From Toxonevra muliebris (taxonomy: Eukaryota; Arthropoda; Insecta; Diptera; Pallopteridae): a stretch of DNA of 64,000 bases. Of this stretch, positions 1-11,306 are shown piece by piece. The stretch lies in contig OY829326.1 in assembly GCA_963691655.1 (NCBI GenBank), positions 101,617,340 through 101,681,339 of the forward strand. Reading direction: 5' to 3'. Position 1 is the first letter of the stretch. Each line of letters starts with the position of its first letter. The notes beneath the pieces are model-generated. The model saw only the letters and a program-made list of their open reading frames with translations. It was not told the DNA's origin and ran no database searches. Position numbers and translations under genes: made by a program.

Positions 1-873
1 TACATACAATTATTATTTTAGCCTTGAACCTGAAAAGTAGAAGTTCAATAAATTTAATTCATTTTGATTAAGAATTTTTTCGCTTTTTTTTTTTTTTTTG
101 CACATTTACACGTGTGCCTGCCGGTGTAGGTAAATTTTCATGTACTGTACGCTTATTAATCATATTTTTATATGATTCTATTTCATCATTGCATTGTTTT
201 AGTAGTTATTTTTTGTTTAACAATTTTTTTTTTTTATATCTTTATGATCGCCAATTATACAATTTTGTTGTATCTATATTAGCTTATAAATTAACTGTTT
301 CTAAGTGCAACTGTATTCAAATTCAAGTAAAAAATTTGTTATACCATAAACCTGTAAGTTTTAACTAAGCATAAAATTTCATAGCTTCAGTTAGTTGTTT
401 GTAGAAACGTGTGGAAAGGAACTTGATTTATGCTCTTTGAAAAACCAAACTGCTCAAATATTGAGAATAACTTGATTTATGCTCTGGAAGTTTGAACTAA
501 TCAAGTAAAGCAACTGGTGTTCAGTTTAATATTAACATGCTATATATAGGGGAATGTCGTCAGGGTTGGAGCATGTTTTGATTTTTGCTCATAATTTCCG
601 TTGAATGCTGAATTTTTATTAATGTTGCATATCGTGGGAAAGATCTCACAAATTGCAATGTTTTTGCTGAACTTTAAAATATAATTGGATTAATAGGTCG
701 GGGTCAGAACACTGGTGTCAGGGTCCGACCCTAAGGAATATGATTGAAAGTAACATGTAAATCAAAGAAAAAATAAAAATTACTCTTGAAAACCGAGAAA
801 AGAGACTTGAAATCAAAATAAAAATCCCTCTGTATGAATTTTAAAGAAAATTTGTGTTTTATACACACGATAT
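1..873. other. A/T-rich non-coding sequence
   Basis: No coding signal was seen on either strand. The only structure is a short direct duplication around 420-500, where the phrase AACTTGATTTATGCTCT occurs twice about 55 bp apart. A small GC-richer patch at 690-735 has GGTCGG/CCGACC inverted halves. The short open frames here come from homopolymer tracts. Confidence 0.6.
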
Positions 874-1117
874 CGTCGTCGTTCAAGCAGAAATCACTAA
901 GTCCAAATTAATTTTTTTAGTTGGATCCGTATTAGCTCTATAATTAGAATGACATAATAAATTAGATTTTTGATGATGCAGTTAAAACGAATACTTATGT
1001 ATGTATCAATCTGTTAACTTTTTAAGTTTTGCTAGAGCTCGTAGCGCACCATGCACTGCATAAACTAACTTTATCTCAGAAATTAAAAAAATGGACTTAG
1101 TTAATTCTGCCAGAACG
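874..1117. mobile_element. MITE with CGTCGTCGTTCAAGCAG ends, copy 1
   Basis: The block starts with CGTCGTCGTTCAAGCAGAAA. It ends with a worn inverted version, in which TTCTGCCAGAACG is the decayed mirror of the start. A second copy at 50415-50671 aligns along nearly its whole length, and its two ends are almost exact inverted repeats of about 32 bp. About 245 bp, no coding capacity, dispersed copies and terminal inverted repeats fit a non-autonomous DNA transposon. The superfamily is not assigned because no clear target-site duplication is visible. Confidence 0.75.
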
Positions 1118-4100
1118 AAAAACACGCAAGGGTGAAAAAAGTGTATTTCCAGAGTCAAAACGTATCATTACAACAAAATTGTCGGCGTTCCGACCATGAT
1201 TACAAGCTCTGCTCCGAGCCTGATTACAAGCACTGCTCCAACCCTGGCAATACACGTCATCCAGTGTCGTATCATTTACAGCATATTCGCGTGATACAAG
1301 CACCATGAAATGCTACATATTTCCACTTCTTAAACCTTATCGAACAATTTAAGTAAACTTACTTTGATGTTCGTATGTTATTTTTTAAATTAATTCACTT
1401 TTTCTGGCACTTTTAAAAACTTTTTTTACTCCTCTTTTAATACGGGGTCACATAACACTTATATACACTACATATTCTGACCTCGAAATGACATGAAATA
1501 TTTGCTTTCGACTCCAGTGAGGCACAACGTAGAAAACAACACTGTCCCGACAGCACCCCGACCATGACGACACTCCCCTACTTTTAGTACATACATACCT
1601 ACCTACTTAATTCATATCCTCTATTCATTTAACACTTTCTATAATGTATGCTAAATATACTTAAATTTCAATTTGTACATTATGAACGTGAGTGAGTTCA
1701 ATGAATTTTGAAAAAATTCAATGTCAATTCTGCTATTCCGAAAAGTAATTCTAATGAATTTATTTGTATTGTTTTAGAAGTCTGATTTACGATGACAATG
1801 TATAAAATTTTTTTTTGGAATTTCTAATTATATATGTACCTAAGTTTCGATGCCATTGTATTGTGTTCCTATGATACAAAAATTTTTCATTTGCAATTGC
1901 AAAAGTCAACCATGTGTTTCAATTCCATATATTCCTATGTTAAATAAGTTTTAATTAAAATTAGATTCTTTTTGCAATTCAATTGTTATTTAATTTCCTC
2001 TTCTCTATTTTAAACTAATACATACATGCATACATATCTATTTTAGCCTCTTTGTTTCGCTTAATATCTATGCTAGCTCGTTCGCCCATTAGCTCATTCG
2101 TCAATGACGTTCTATAGAAAAACAACAATACCACTCATATGTAACTAAATGAATAGGTGCCTGCGTCAAGTTGAAGCATTTAAAAATAGCATTAGCGCGA
2201 AACATTTTAGTACAAATCTATAAATTGCTTTTTAGCTGCCAGCCAGCCGGCCAGCTAGCTAGCTCGCTCGCTTGTCGGTATGGCTGCCTGTTGGTACGCT
2301 AGCTCGCTCGCTTTCCTACTTGCTGCTAGCTAGTTCACTAGTTCGCTAACCGTTTGCTTGTTACTCTGTTGCTAGCAACACATTTTTTTTTTTTTTTGTT
2401 TCTTTTAATATTTAAAATATATTTTTTTGCTTGAAAACAATTTGTTTTTATACATTTGTCAAGTTGAGCGATGGCAAATTTCGTCTTTTCTTTAAATTTA
2501 TTTGTATATATATATTTTTTTTTTCGTTTTGCATTATTTTAACTCATTTGTTTTTTATTTTTATTTTTTTGTTTATTATTTTTATTGTTTCCTGCGTAAT
2601 TTCTTCTAAACTCGAAAGCTTAGATTTTTGTAATGCGTTGTTTTTGCTTTGCTTTAATCGTTGATGTTGTTGTTATTTGGGTTGATATTGCAGCTGTTGC
2701 TGCTTGCCAGCTGCGCAAATATAAATAAATAAATATTGCTAATTTATTTTTGTAATCAAAAATTAAACAGCGAGCTGGAAATGCATTTGTGCTCAAAAAT
2801 GGAGATGAGCTCTCAATTCTTTTGCGCTCTCTTGCCTTTATTACTCTCTTGTATTTTTGTTCACTCTTGCACTCTCTCTCTCTCTCACTCTCTTACTATT
2901 GCTGTTACTAGAACAATAACCCAGTGTAAAAATTGCGTGTTGTGCTCTTTTTTGTATGCAATTTATGTTTGTATATGTGTGTCAACAACACATGTGTATG
3001 TGCATTTTAATGAAGTGTTGCTAATATATGACAACAATTTAACTTATTTAAATCATGATCATCATAAGAATATAAATATTTAGTTTGTTGTCATCTATTT
3101 GCATTTTCGCTTTCAATCTTAGATTCTCTTTTTTTCCCCCCACTTCTTCTTTTTTTCTTCATTCTATTCATTATTATTTTGTTGTGCCTTTGCTAATTAA
3201 GAAATAAAATTTATTTTGCAATTTTTAAATTAAAATTATTAACGTGCAGTTGTTAACAACATCATCATCAACCGCAGCAGCAGCAGCAGCAACAACAACA
3301 ATGTCGTCTACATCATCATCTTCAACGTTATTATCACCAACGTCATTTGTCGTCATTGCCAGCGTTGTTTTTGTTGTAAATAGCTGTGGCTTTATTTAAA
3401 TATATTTTTAATAGCGTATTTAGCGAAAACAAAAAATCTTTATGAAAAATATTGTGTGCGCCTCTTTTGAATGTGAATAATTTTCGCCTTGTTCCCATTG
3501 CGTTTTTTTTTTTGCTTCGTTTCATTCTTCTCATTTTCATTTTATTTTCATATATGTAGGTATGCATGATATTTTATTTTTGTGCTCTTTTTCTTACATC
3601 TATTTTTAAAATAATTTTAAAGCTATCATTGTTACTAATATTTTGTATTTGTTTTTTTGTTTTTATTTACTTTTATTTATTTTTTTGTATACATAGTTTA
3701 GAAGTTATTTTTATTACTTTGAAGCAGCTGTAGGTTATAAATTTCTAAAGTAAATTTCGAATGTGGTTTGTGGGCGTGCTGTGGCATGCATTTCACAAAT
3801 TAAGCATTTATTTTTGCGTGGTTTGATATTATTCTAATTTTATTGTTTCAATATTTCAAAATAAAACAAGATGTCATAAAATTATGCTTATGTTATTTTG
3901 TTGATTATTTGTAACACAAATTTTATAGTTACCCGCATCACAAAATCCAAATTTGTTCACGAAAAAATTAAAGCAAAGTATAATAAGAACAAGAAGATTC
4001 AATTAATACAGAAAACAGAGAGAACTACAGTGATTGTAAGCTCTATGCTTCCGCTCTTGCAAAGAACCTTGAGTGATTAATTGGTATACTAGAGCAGCTA

Positions 4101-4620
4101 GATTTTCCGGAGCACAAATCAAGTCCACACTCTCTACTATTAATCGGATGTATTTCACGCCCCAAAATTTGTACCTAGTGCATTTAAGCGCATAGCAAAA
4201 ACAAAAATTAAATCAAGGTGAAAGCTAGTTAAATTTGTTTTTTCAATTTCAGAAGTTACTCTTTCTCATTTGACAGCACTTTCAGTTTCTTTCTCATTCG
4301 GCAGCTTTTTCAGTTAGTAACGTATAGAATTTATAATTATAGCAGTTGAATAATATAGGAATGCAGGAAACTAAACGCAATTCTAAATAAAATTTATAAA
4401 TAAGCTCTGAATATTAAACAAAAAATTGATTCAGCCAGTCTTTTAGACAAGAACTATTTCCCCCTTAATAGAGAACTTGTTGTGCGATTTGTTAAGATAA
4501 GCGTGACTTAAATTGGCATATAACTTTTTAACAAAAAAAAAAAAAAATCTCTAATATTATAAAATAAATAAAAATTTGAACAAAACTGTCAGATTTCTTA
4601 GCTACATTCTATTGATAACG
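1118..4620. other. Non-coding, low-complexity DNA
   Basis: No gene is supported. Around 2235-2340 there is a run of imperfect GCTAGCTCGCTCGCT-type repeats. At 2865-2895 there is a CT-rich tract of the kind bound by GAGA factor in flies. At 3241-3404 a triplet-rich stretch (ATC, GCA, ACA runs) reads openly as Thr/Ser/Ala-rich peptide, but it has no convincing splice context. It could be a fragment of an exon or just a triplet repeat. The rest is poly-T and A/T-rich sequence. Confidence 0.5.
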
Positions 4621-4623
4621 TAA

Positions 4624-4986
4624 CCCAGCGTCTACACCTGCCAGTGCTGGCATGCCAATGCTAACACTCACATTTTTTCACTAATACACTCACACTTTTC
4701 TCATTGGCAAAGTCATTGGTAAGCAAATTTCGATGCTAATGAAATCTGCCAATAATTTGACGTAAGCCGACAATATTTGACGTTTCTTCCATTTGTGAGA
4801 GAAAACAAAAGCAAAGTAGAGCGGAGTGAGCAAATTATTAGAAATGGAGTGTCTGACATTTTGTTAGAAATGAATTGGCATGATAATTTACAGGACGCCT
4901 ACGTCACAAAGACAATTTTTCTGTTTTTTGACAGATAATACATATTCGGAATTGGCATGCCAGCACTGGCAGGTGTAGACGCAGTG
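4624..4986. mobile_element. TAA-flanked MITE (GCGTCTACACCTGCCAGTGC ends), copy 1
   Basis: The 363-bp element is bounded by TAA on both sides (4621-4623 and 4987-4989). It has long terminal inverted repeats built on GCGTCTACACCTGCCAGTGC, followed by GGCATGCCAAT. A second copy in opposite orientation lies at 39115-39441, also flanked by TAA. A 3-bp TWA duplication is the hallmark of PIF/Harbinger elements, so a non-autonomous member is likely, although the terminal bases are not the commonest for that group. No coding capacity was seen; the two overlapping short frames on the - strand are chance. Confidence 0.87.
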
Positions 4987-5307
4987 TAAAGTAAATAGAT
5001 TTAAACAATATTGACGTCCTTTTTTTGAACTTGGAAGTTGCCAGAGAATAGTAAACGAGCAAGACAGGTTTGCTAGCACTTTCTCCCCTGAACTCTCGAT
5101 TCGCAATCAACTTCTTAGCGCCTGGTTATATTGATGCTAATGTTCGACTAATACAAAACATTTTCTTTCGTGCTCGGTCATGGTGGTTACATTCAGCTTG
5201 TTGCAGAGTTGCTTTTTGTCAAAATATACTAGTTTTTTTTTAATACTATTTTATATGTAGTGATACTTTTTTGTAAAATAACTCATTGCCACCCTGAATA
5301 CTCGGCG

Positions 5308-5332
5308 TGCTCGGTATACAACACACCGAGCA
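5308..5332. other. Short perfect hairpin
   Basis: TGCTCGGT and ACCGAGCA form an 8-bp perfect stem around a 9-base loop. It lies in a GC-richer block (5290-5450) with repeated CTCGGTGTG-like phrases. Function unknown; it may be the end of a decayed repeat. Confidence 0.4.
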
Positions 5333-5458
5333 TATCGTGTTCGGTGTGAGAGTGAGTAAAGACTCTCTCCTTGTATTCGGTGCAACAATAATTTCATAGT
5401 GTACGCCGGGCACACACCCAATACAACCACAGCCTTATCTAAAATTGTCTATCATCGC

Positions 5459-6344
5459 CAGGGATGCCAACTCATTTTTTCTTTCTCTCCGATAGCCCTC
5501 AAGAAATTCCCCGATTTTCGATTCAATTCCCCGCATCGATATAATTTCATATTATAACAGCGCGACGCGAACTTTCCATGTAAACATTTAACAGAAAGGA
5601 AAAATTACCTAAAATTTACATCAATGAGTGTTATATTAAGGCGACCCTGAATTTCCGCGGTCCAAAGCTCAACCAATTTTTACGAGACTGGTAGGTTAAT
5701 AGAAATGTACTTTCTGACTCCGAAATTCTTTTGGCACATGGGAGATTTCACTTCAAGGGAACCCACTCTCAAAATCGATCAGGCTCAAGCTTGCACAAAA
5801 TTTAATCCTATTGGATTAAATGGGATGGGGTGTTTCGAGTTACTAGACGTTCAACCCATTTTTGGATATCATAGTTCTCAATGGAGAAGACATGGGATCT
5901 CTTTCGACTCAAATAAAAGCGGCAAAAACCTTGTTGTGAGAAAAACGGTTCAAAGTTTAGACTATCGGTTTTTAACATATAAAATATATTTCATCTTTTT
6001 TATGATGGCTGATCGTAATTTGTAAGCTTACAGATTTCTCTCTCTGAAATTTTTACAAAATACGTTCGAAATATAATACTTTCAAATAGCACTCTTTTCT
6101 AAAAAACCAATAAATCGCAGAGCCCACTTAAAAAAACACTAAGATTTTAAGACCCAAATATGAAATATTGCGTAAGTTAAACGTTTTATATTACATAAAA
6201 TTTGACAAAAAATTTTCTACAGACTTTTATAACTAAAAGCTGAACAACTTCAAATTCCCCGCAAAAAACAGCACATTCCCCGATTCCCCGCACCCAGTAA
6301 AATTCCCCGCAAATCGGGGAATTCCCCGCAAGTTGGCATCGCTG
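5459..6344. mobile_element. Non-autonomous hAT-type transposon with 8-bp TSD
   Basis: The left end CAGGGATGCCAACT and the right end AGTTGGCATCGCTG are inverted repeats. The element is flanked by a perfect 8-bp direct duplication, ATCATCGC, at 5451-5458 and 6345-6352. The subterminal regions carry repeated ATTCCCCG words (two on the left, about five on the right), as expected for transposase-binding subterminal repeats in hAT elements. Length is 886 bp. A 106-codon open frame at 5705-6025 has no resemblance to a hAT transposase that I can see, so the copy is treated as non-autonomous. Confidence 0.88.
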
Positions 6345-6641
6345 ATCATCGCACACTGGAGTATTGTACTCGATTTTCTGGTCAAAATTCAAAAAATGGA
6401 TTTTGATGTACATAGAACTTTTGGATATCGGATAGAAGATGATAAAATATTGTCTTAGCTGGCTAAGTATCTTAGTACTGTCAAAGTTGCGGTATATTTG
6501 TTGTTGGTTGCGTACAATCGCAAAACGAAGTTTTTTAGTGCATTGAAGAGCAATTTTTAAAAAACAAACCTTTTTGAATAAATTTTTGATGATGGAGCCT
6601 TCAACTTTACGTATTTCAAGTAGAAATGATGTAAAATTTTT

Positions 6642-6950
6642 GAAGTGAAACTTCTTTAGCGAGGGTAAATCGAATCGAAACGGAAATCGCATTATTGTTG
6701 CACTCATACGAAACTAATAAAAAACGAAGTTATGCTGTTTTTAGTACCCAGTTGAATTTTGGATGATCGTAAGAGTAATCATTGAGCGCTCCAAAGCGAG
6801 CAATCGAATACTCCCTATTGCTCCAGAGCTCTTGCATTTTGTACTCCTTTTTAACATTGCAGGTCCTAGGGCATGAAGTACTCGTTTTAGCCTCCAAAAT
6901 GAGTAATAAAGGAGGACACGATTACGAGCATGAGCTCACTTGCATCTCAT
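6642..6950. repeat. Two dispersed repeats, end to end
   Basis: From 6642 to about 6745 the sequence begins GAAGTGAAACTTCTTTAGCG and matches 63512-63605 nearly throughout; shorter matches to its start occur at 50693 and, inverted, at 52939. From about 6746 to 6950 the sequence aligns with 24640-24795; shared phrases include AATCATTSAGCGCT and CTTGCATTTTGTA. Neither part has visible coding capacity. These are probably pieces of transposons whose full structure is not in the window. Confidence 0.7.
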
Positions 6951-7004
6951 AGAAAAACAAAACTCCGAAATATTTTCTCACAAAACTCATGATGCCCATA
7001 GACT

Positions 7005-7250
7005 AGTTGTCTAAAACGCCAGTAAGCACGCAAGCACTTGTACCAAGGTTCAAATCCCACATTTTTTATTATTTTTTTTTTTAATTATAATGTTATATTC
7101 ATTTTTCGTTCATTATTTTTTATTTTTTTATGGTTTTATAATTTTATTATTTTCTTGAGTTGCTTTTTTCCACACTCGAACCTGTGGTCGAAAAATTCGT
7201 ATCGCGAATATTAAACGACGCGCTTTCCAACTAAGCCACTCAAGCAAATT
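7005..7250. repeat. Pair of opposed tRNA-like segments
   Basis: On the + strand, GGTTCAAATCC (7047-7057) is a perfect RNA polymerase III B box. It is followed at once by a T run and preceded about 30 bp earlier by an A-box-like TAGACTAGTTG. On the - strand, TGGCTTAGTTGG (7238-7227) matches an A box, with a B-box-like GGTTCGAGTGT (7182-7172) after a spacing somewhat longer than in a standard tRNA. The halves face each other across an A/T spacer. Neither folds into a convincing tRNA, so they are tRNA-derived or tRNA-mimicking. Confidence 0.5.
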
Positions 7251-7756
7251 TATTTTCATTGAATTTTGTTTCTTTTATTCTCGCAATGATTCTAATACTA
7301 GTTACTGATTTTTAACTCTGATGTACACGATTTTAAAGAAAATAAAAACAACAGTTGCACAGAAATTTTTTCGTTTATATCATTACCAGCAGAATGAGAA
7401 ACTGTAAATAAAATATTAAACTGTGTAACTATAAGTAATTTCCACTTTTCGAGGTGGGTTAAAATATATCACACTATACATACAAAAATATGCAAAAAGT
7501 GGGGCAGTTTCTACCCTACCTAACCCTAAAGAATTAACTGGGCAAGAGAGAGTGAGATATACAAATTTGACTACTCAATCAGGCTGTCTTTGTTTATCAT
7601 TATTTCTAAAAATAAACCATATAAAGTTATGAAATTGTGTTAGTGAAATTCAAAAATTTTGTTACTGTATTGGAGTTGCTCGTTTATCCCTCCTTTTGGA
7701 GGGAAGAATTTAAAGTTCTGTTCTAAATAAGTGTGTTGAGTTTAATTTTGTCTGAT

Positions 7757-8340
7757 ATCACGCTTTGAAAATTTCACTTACATGGTGTGTGGGCGTGGTT
7801 ACCGAGGGATTTAGTTGATTTTTATAGTAAATGTTTTCTATGTCAATATAAATAAGTGAGTTTAGTTTCATTTAATTTACTTTATTATTTTGCCTGATTT
7901 CATTCTTCAAAAATTTCATTTATATGGTGAGTGGGCGTGGTTACCTAGGGATTTGGTTAATTTTAATACAAAATATTCTCTATGCTAATATAAAAAAGCA
8001 TGTCGAATTGTATTAAATTTACTTTTGTATTTTACCTGATATCACGCTTTGAAAATTTCACTTAAATAGTGTGTGGGCGTGGTTACCGAGGGATTTAGTT
8101 GATTTTTATAGCAAATGTTTTCTATGTCAATATAAATAAGTGAGTTTAGTTTCATCTAATTTACTTTATTATTTTGCCTGATTTCACTCTTCAAAAATTT
8201 CATTTATATGGTGAGTGGGCGTGGTTACCTAGGGATTTGGTTAATTTTAATACAAAATATTCTCTATGCTAATATAAAAAAGCATGTCGAATTGTATTAA
8301 ATTTACTTTTGTATTTTACCTGATATCACGCTTTGATATC
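7757..8340. repeat. 284-bp tandem repeat, two units plus a start of a third
   Basis: The phrase ATCACGCTTTGA recurs at 7757, 8041 and 8325, a spacing of exactly 284 bp. Each 284-bp unit is itself two diverged halves of about 142 bp, each carrying a TGGGCGTGGTTACC core. The two large units are nearly identical to each other while the half-units are clearly diverged. So an old dimer was duplicated recently, as in a higher-order satellite. A further degenerate TGGGCGTGG core follows at about 8345. Confidence 0.95.
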
Positions 8341-9753
8341 AGAGATGGGCGTGGTTTCGAACTGATTTCACTCATTTTACAAAAAAAAAACACCTCAGGA
8401 CGCTAAGAATTCGATTTTGTTTAAAAAAATAATTTTTGGCCAGCTTTTGCGTCGTTTAACTGAACTGGACAACATTTTCTGCTGGGTATTTATTCCACAC
8501 TTTATTAAACTTGAACCTATAAATAGCAGTTGAGATGATATCTTACTTACTAAAATAGAATAGCTTTACGGAAAACCCCCTTTTTTTGAGCTATGAATAA
8601 AGACATGTGCTAGATATTGTCTATGAACAAACATAAACCATCTGTGCCATAGATCATGCGTCATGAAACACATGTAAACTTTTCTATAGCTAGCGATTTT
8701 TTGCGATGTCGCAGAGTATAATTTATTGTTTTCTACAATTTAAGTACTTGATATTTTGATAGATGCCGATGGATTGTACGTGTCAATTTTGTCTGGAAAT
8801 TGCTTGAGAATCGAATTTTCGCTTTTGAAGAACTGCCAAATGAAAATTGGAGAATCAGAAATGGTGTTTGAATGTAATGCAGTGCTCTGTTCAATTGGAA
8901 TAATTGAAATGTTGTGCAGTAAAATTAAGAAACCGTACTAGATTTTGAATATACTCTTTTTTTTTTTGATTTGCCATGTGTTTTTTTTTTGATGGGACAA
9001 TAAAACACAAAATGTAAATAAAAATTAGTGGACGGAAGTTCAATTTTGTCAAACTACTTTTGAAAATCGAGTTTCGGATACGATCTTAGCCTATTAAGAA
9101 ATTGAATGATATCAAAGGCGGTATTTTTGGATTCATAACTCTCACATATCTAGCAAGTCTCGATTTTGGCAATGCTTTCACTATGCGACACGAAACTGTG
9201 CTTAGGATCAGAGTTTCCCTCGTGGGATACCGGAAGTGTTCGAGAGTACTTTAGTCAAGTTCAGTTTGGGGCTCAACGTCAATTATTTTTTTTACGCCGT
9301 CATAACAAAACACAAGAAATACTGAATATTTTTGCATCTGAGAATATTTACATATATATGTGTTTAGCACTTTAAAGTAAAATCTTTCGTAGAATATATT
9401 TTATGTATGTATTAATTCATTATCTCCCTCTATTATTGGCCTTCCGTCCTTCCCCCCTTCATAATTTTTTTTTTTTTTATTTCGTGCAAATTTGAAAAAC
9501 TAAAAACAAGAAACGAAAAACAAATAATTTCCTCCTTGAAATTTAATGCAATTTACTTGAGGACAAGCAAAATGGCGTAAATGTTTACATGTGAGGCTAT
9601 TCTTCTACGTGAAACAAAATAGTTTTTACTACATACTAGACACATGCAAACACACACACATACATACACACAAATACGAGAGCATTTCAAGAGAACAACA
9701 AAAACAATTAGTACAATGCCGTAATTGAAATGCATTTTATTTGGTATGTTCAT
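8341..9753. other. Non-coding A/T-rich DNA with microsatellites
   Basis: No gene was identified. A CA-type microsatellite lies near 9647-9672, and poly-T tracts occur at 8957-8967 and 9467-9479. Short open frames at 8756-8941 and 9166-9375 have no recognisable family features. Confidence 0.55.
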
Positions 9754-10025
9754 CAGTGATGGGATTTCAAAATTTCAAATTGTATCTAATTTACCAAAAA
9801 AAAAAATGTACCTAAATGTACTTAAAATAATATACTTCATCGTTTTTGTTAGAATTTTTTTTTCAAAAGTTAATTCAAAAAAAAAAAAAAAAAAAAAGTA
9901 AACAAACATAACCAAACATAAAAACGATATCTATTGTAATTCATTCATGTCATAAGTTCTGTTACAAGTTTAAAACTCGGTCAAAGTTAAACGTAGAAAC
10001 TTTTGGTATTTAAACAATTTTTAAG

Positions 10026-10690
10026 TAAAAACGACCGCCTCCTACTTTTGCATAGGCCTTTAAACGGTTCGGCCATTTAGCTAAATCGGCACTCATGGTT
10101 TCTATCGCTGACGCTGCTTGGGTCTATGCTTTCTTAAGACTTTCCAAATTTCGAAAGACAATCTTCAGCTACTATAAATGCTGGAATATTGCACCTTAGC
10201 CACTCTTGTGTTGATTTAACCTTGTGTGCAGGAGCAGAATCTTGCTGGAATATCCATCTTTCTTCATTGAATAGAGTATTTGTTAAACCCTTTACTACAC
10301 CCTCTAAAACATCTTGCTGGTACATTTCAGCTCCAGCTTCAACCCTTTTTTTTTGCAGAAATAAAGAGTTGTGACACCTCTGTGAAAGGCGACTCCCTAC
10401 CAAAACATTATTGATGCAGGGTGATGACCCCGCTGAACCCTTGGATAGCGTTCTCGTACAGCTTTTACGACTGAACTTGTCCGGGCGACGCGCGGGCGAC
10501 TACTTTCGGACAATTCAGAGAAACGATCAATAGCATGATAAACAAACATTATTGATATTCCAAGGCTTTTCAGTAATGTGAAAATTTGCCCAGAGCTTTT
10601 ACCGCACTTTTATAAGGCAATTACCGCAATGCGGTTCTCTTTGACACTCCTTACTGATTTATTTTTGATGCTCTAAGATGCGCACATGTT
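10026..10690 (-). pseudogene. Degraded maT/Tc1-mariner transposase
   Basis: Read on the - strand, pieces in shifting frames match a Tc1/mariner transposase of the same general type as the intact DD37D copy at 53176-54186. The N-terminal helix-turn-helix part is near 10430-10640. The core is near 10150-10400 and keeps FQQDSAPAHK around the second catalytic aspartate. The C-terminal piece near 10030-10120 reads WPNRLKAYAKVGG. The segment with the first catalytic aspartate is deleted, the PYSPDLNP segment with the third is gone, and stops and frameshifts are present. It cannot encode an active enzyme. It sits inside hAT copy A. Confidence 0.85.
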
Positions 10691-10731
10691 AAAAAAAAAA
10701 ACAAACTGTGCTATTCCTTTAAAATTTTTAA

Positions 10732-11000
10732 CCCTTCGATAACCGACAAGGTCCCTCAGGGCCTATGACATTTTCAACGAAGCGATATTTCAATACGGTT
10801 AGAGCGAACAGCCTTAGCCTGTCTGTGTCTTCTATAAATGCGATGTTTAGAAGCGATTAAAATCGGTTTTGACACATATATGACAAACATATTGGATAAA
10901 AAGAAAAACAGTTATACGCATCACACGCTATATTAATAGAGAAGGTCCCCAGGGACCTTTGACCGTGGCGGGCTTTGACCGTTTAAAAAGTTATCGAAGG
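10732..11000. mobile_element. TTAA-flanked short element (piggyBac-like MITE?)
   Basis: TTAA at 10728-10731 and 11001-11004 brackets 269 bp. The ends are CCCTTCGATAAC and, inverted, CCTTCGATAAC. Inside, AAGGTCCCTCAGGG and AAGGTCCCCAGGGACC repeat a near-palindromic theme. TTAA duplication with CCC-starting ends is the piggyBac pattern. The element is too short to code. Confidence 0.58.
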
Positions 11001-11075
11001 TTAATATAGCAGGCGATAAAAATTTATGGCAAGATTAAGTATATTCAAAAGTTTTTCAATTTTAAATATTTGCGT

Positions 11076-11306
11076 TTAAAAAAAACGCTCCACCACCCCT
11101 TGAATTATTTCAACTGCTGTACTAGATGATACATCTATTAAACCTAAAAATGTTGCCACAAATAAATTTGACTTTATGCTGTAATATCTTATTAATAGGC
11201 CTAACAATTTTTTCACAGATATATCGGCGCTTTTATCTAATAAAAGGCTAAAATAAAATGTACATAATTCATTTAATATTTTCACTGACATGCGGACATA
11301 AAACAT
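11076..11306 (-). pseudogene. hAT transposase fragment
   Basis: A 76-codon open stretch reads LLLDKSADISVKKLLGLLIR and continues into a TFLGLIDVSSSTA-like segment. This matches the region around the first catalytic aspartate of hAT-family transposases of the ZMYM/KIAA1586-like kind (typical form DESTDIS..K.L). Only this piece is recognisable; the flanks are out of frame or lost. It lies within hAT copy A, between its TTAA insertion and its right end, and is probably the remains of that element's own transposase. Confidence 0.7.

Noticed and set aside
3241..3404. Thr/Ala/Ser-rich open stretch with an ATG at 3301
   Set aside because: Made of triplet repeats, ends within 35 codons of the ATG, and has no good donor site; noted only as a possible exon relic.
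5705..6025. 106-codon open frame inside the hAT element
   Set aside because: No hAT transposase motif or other family feature could be seen, and the element's ends show it is short and non-autonomous.
6186..6707. 173-codon frame on the - strand
   Set aside because: It crosses the hAT right end and two unrelated repeats, with no recognisable domain.
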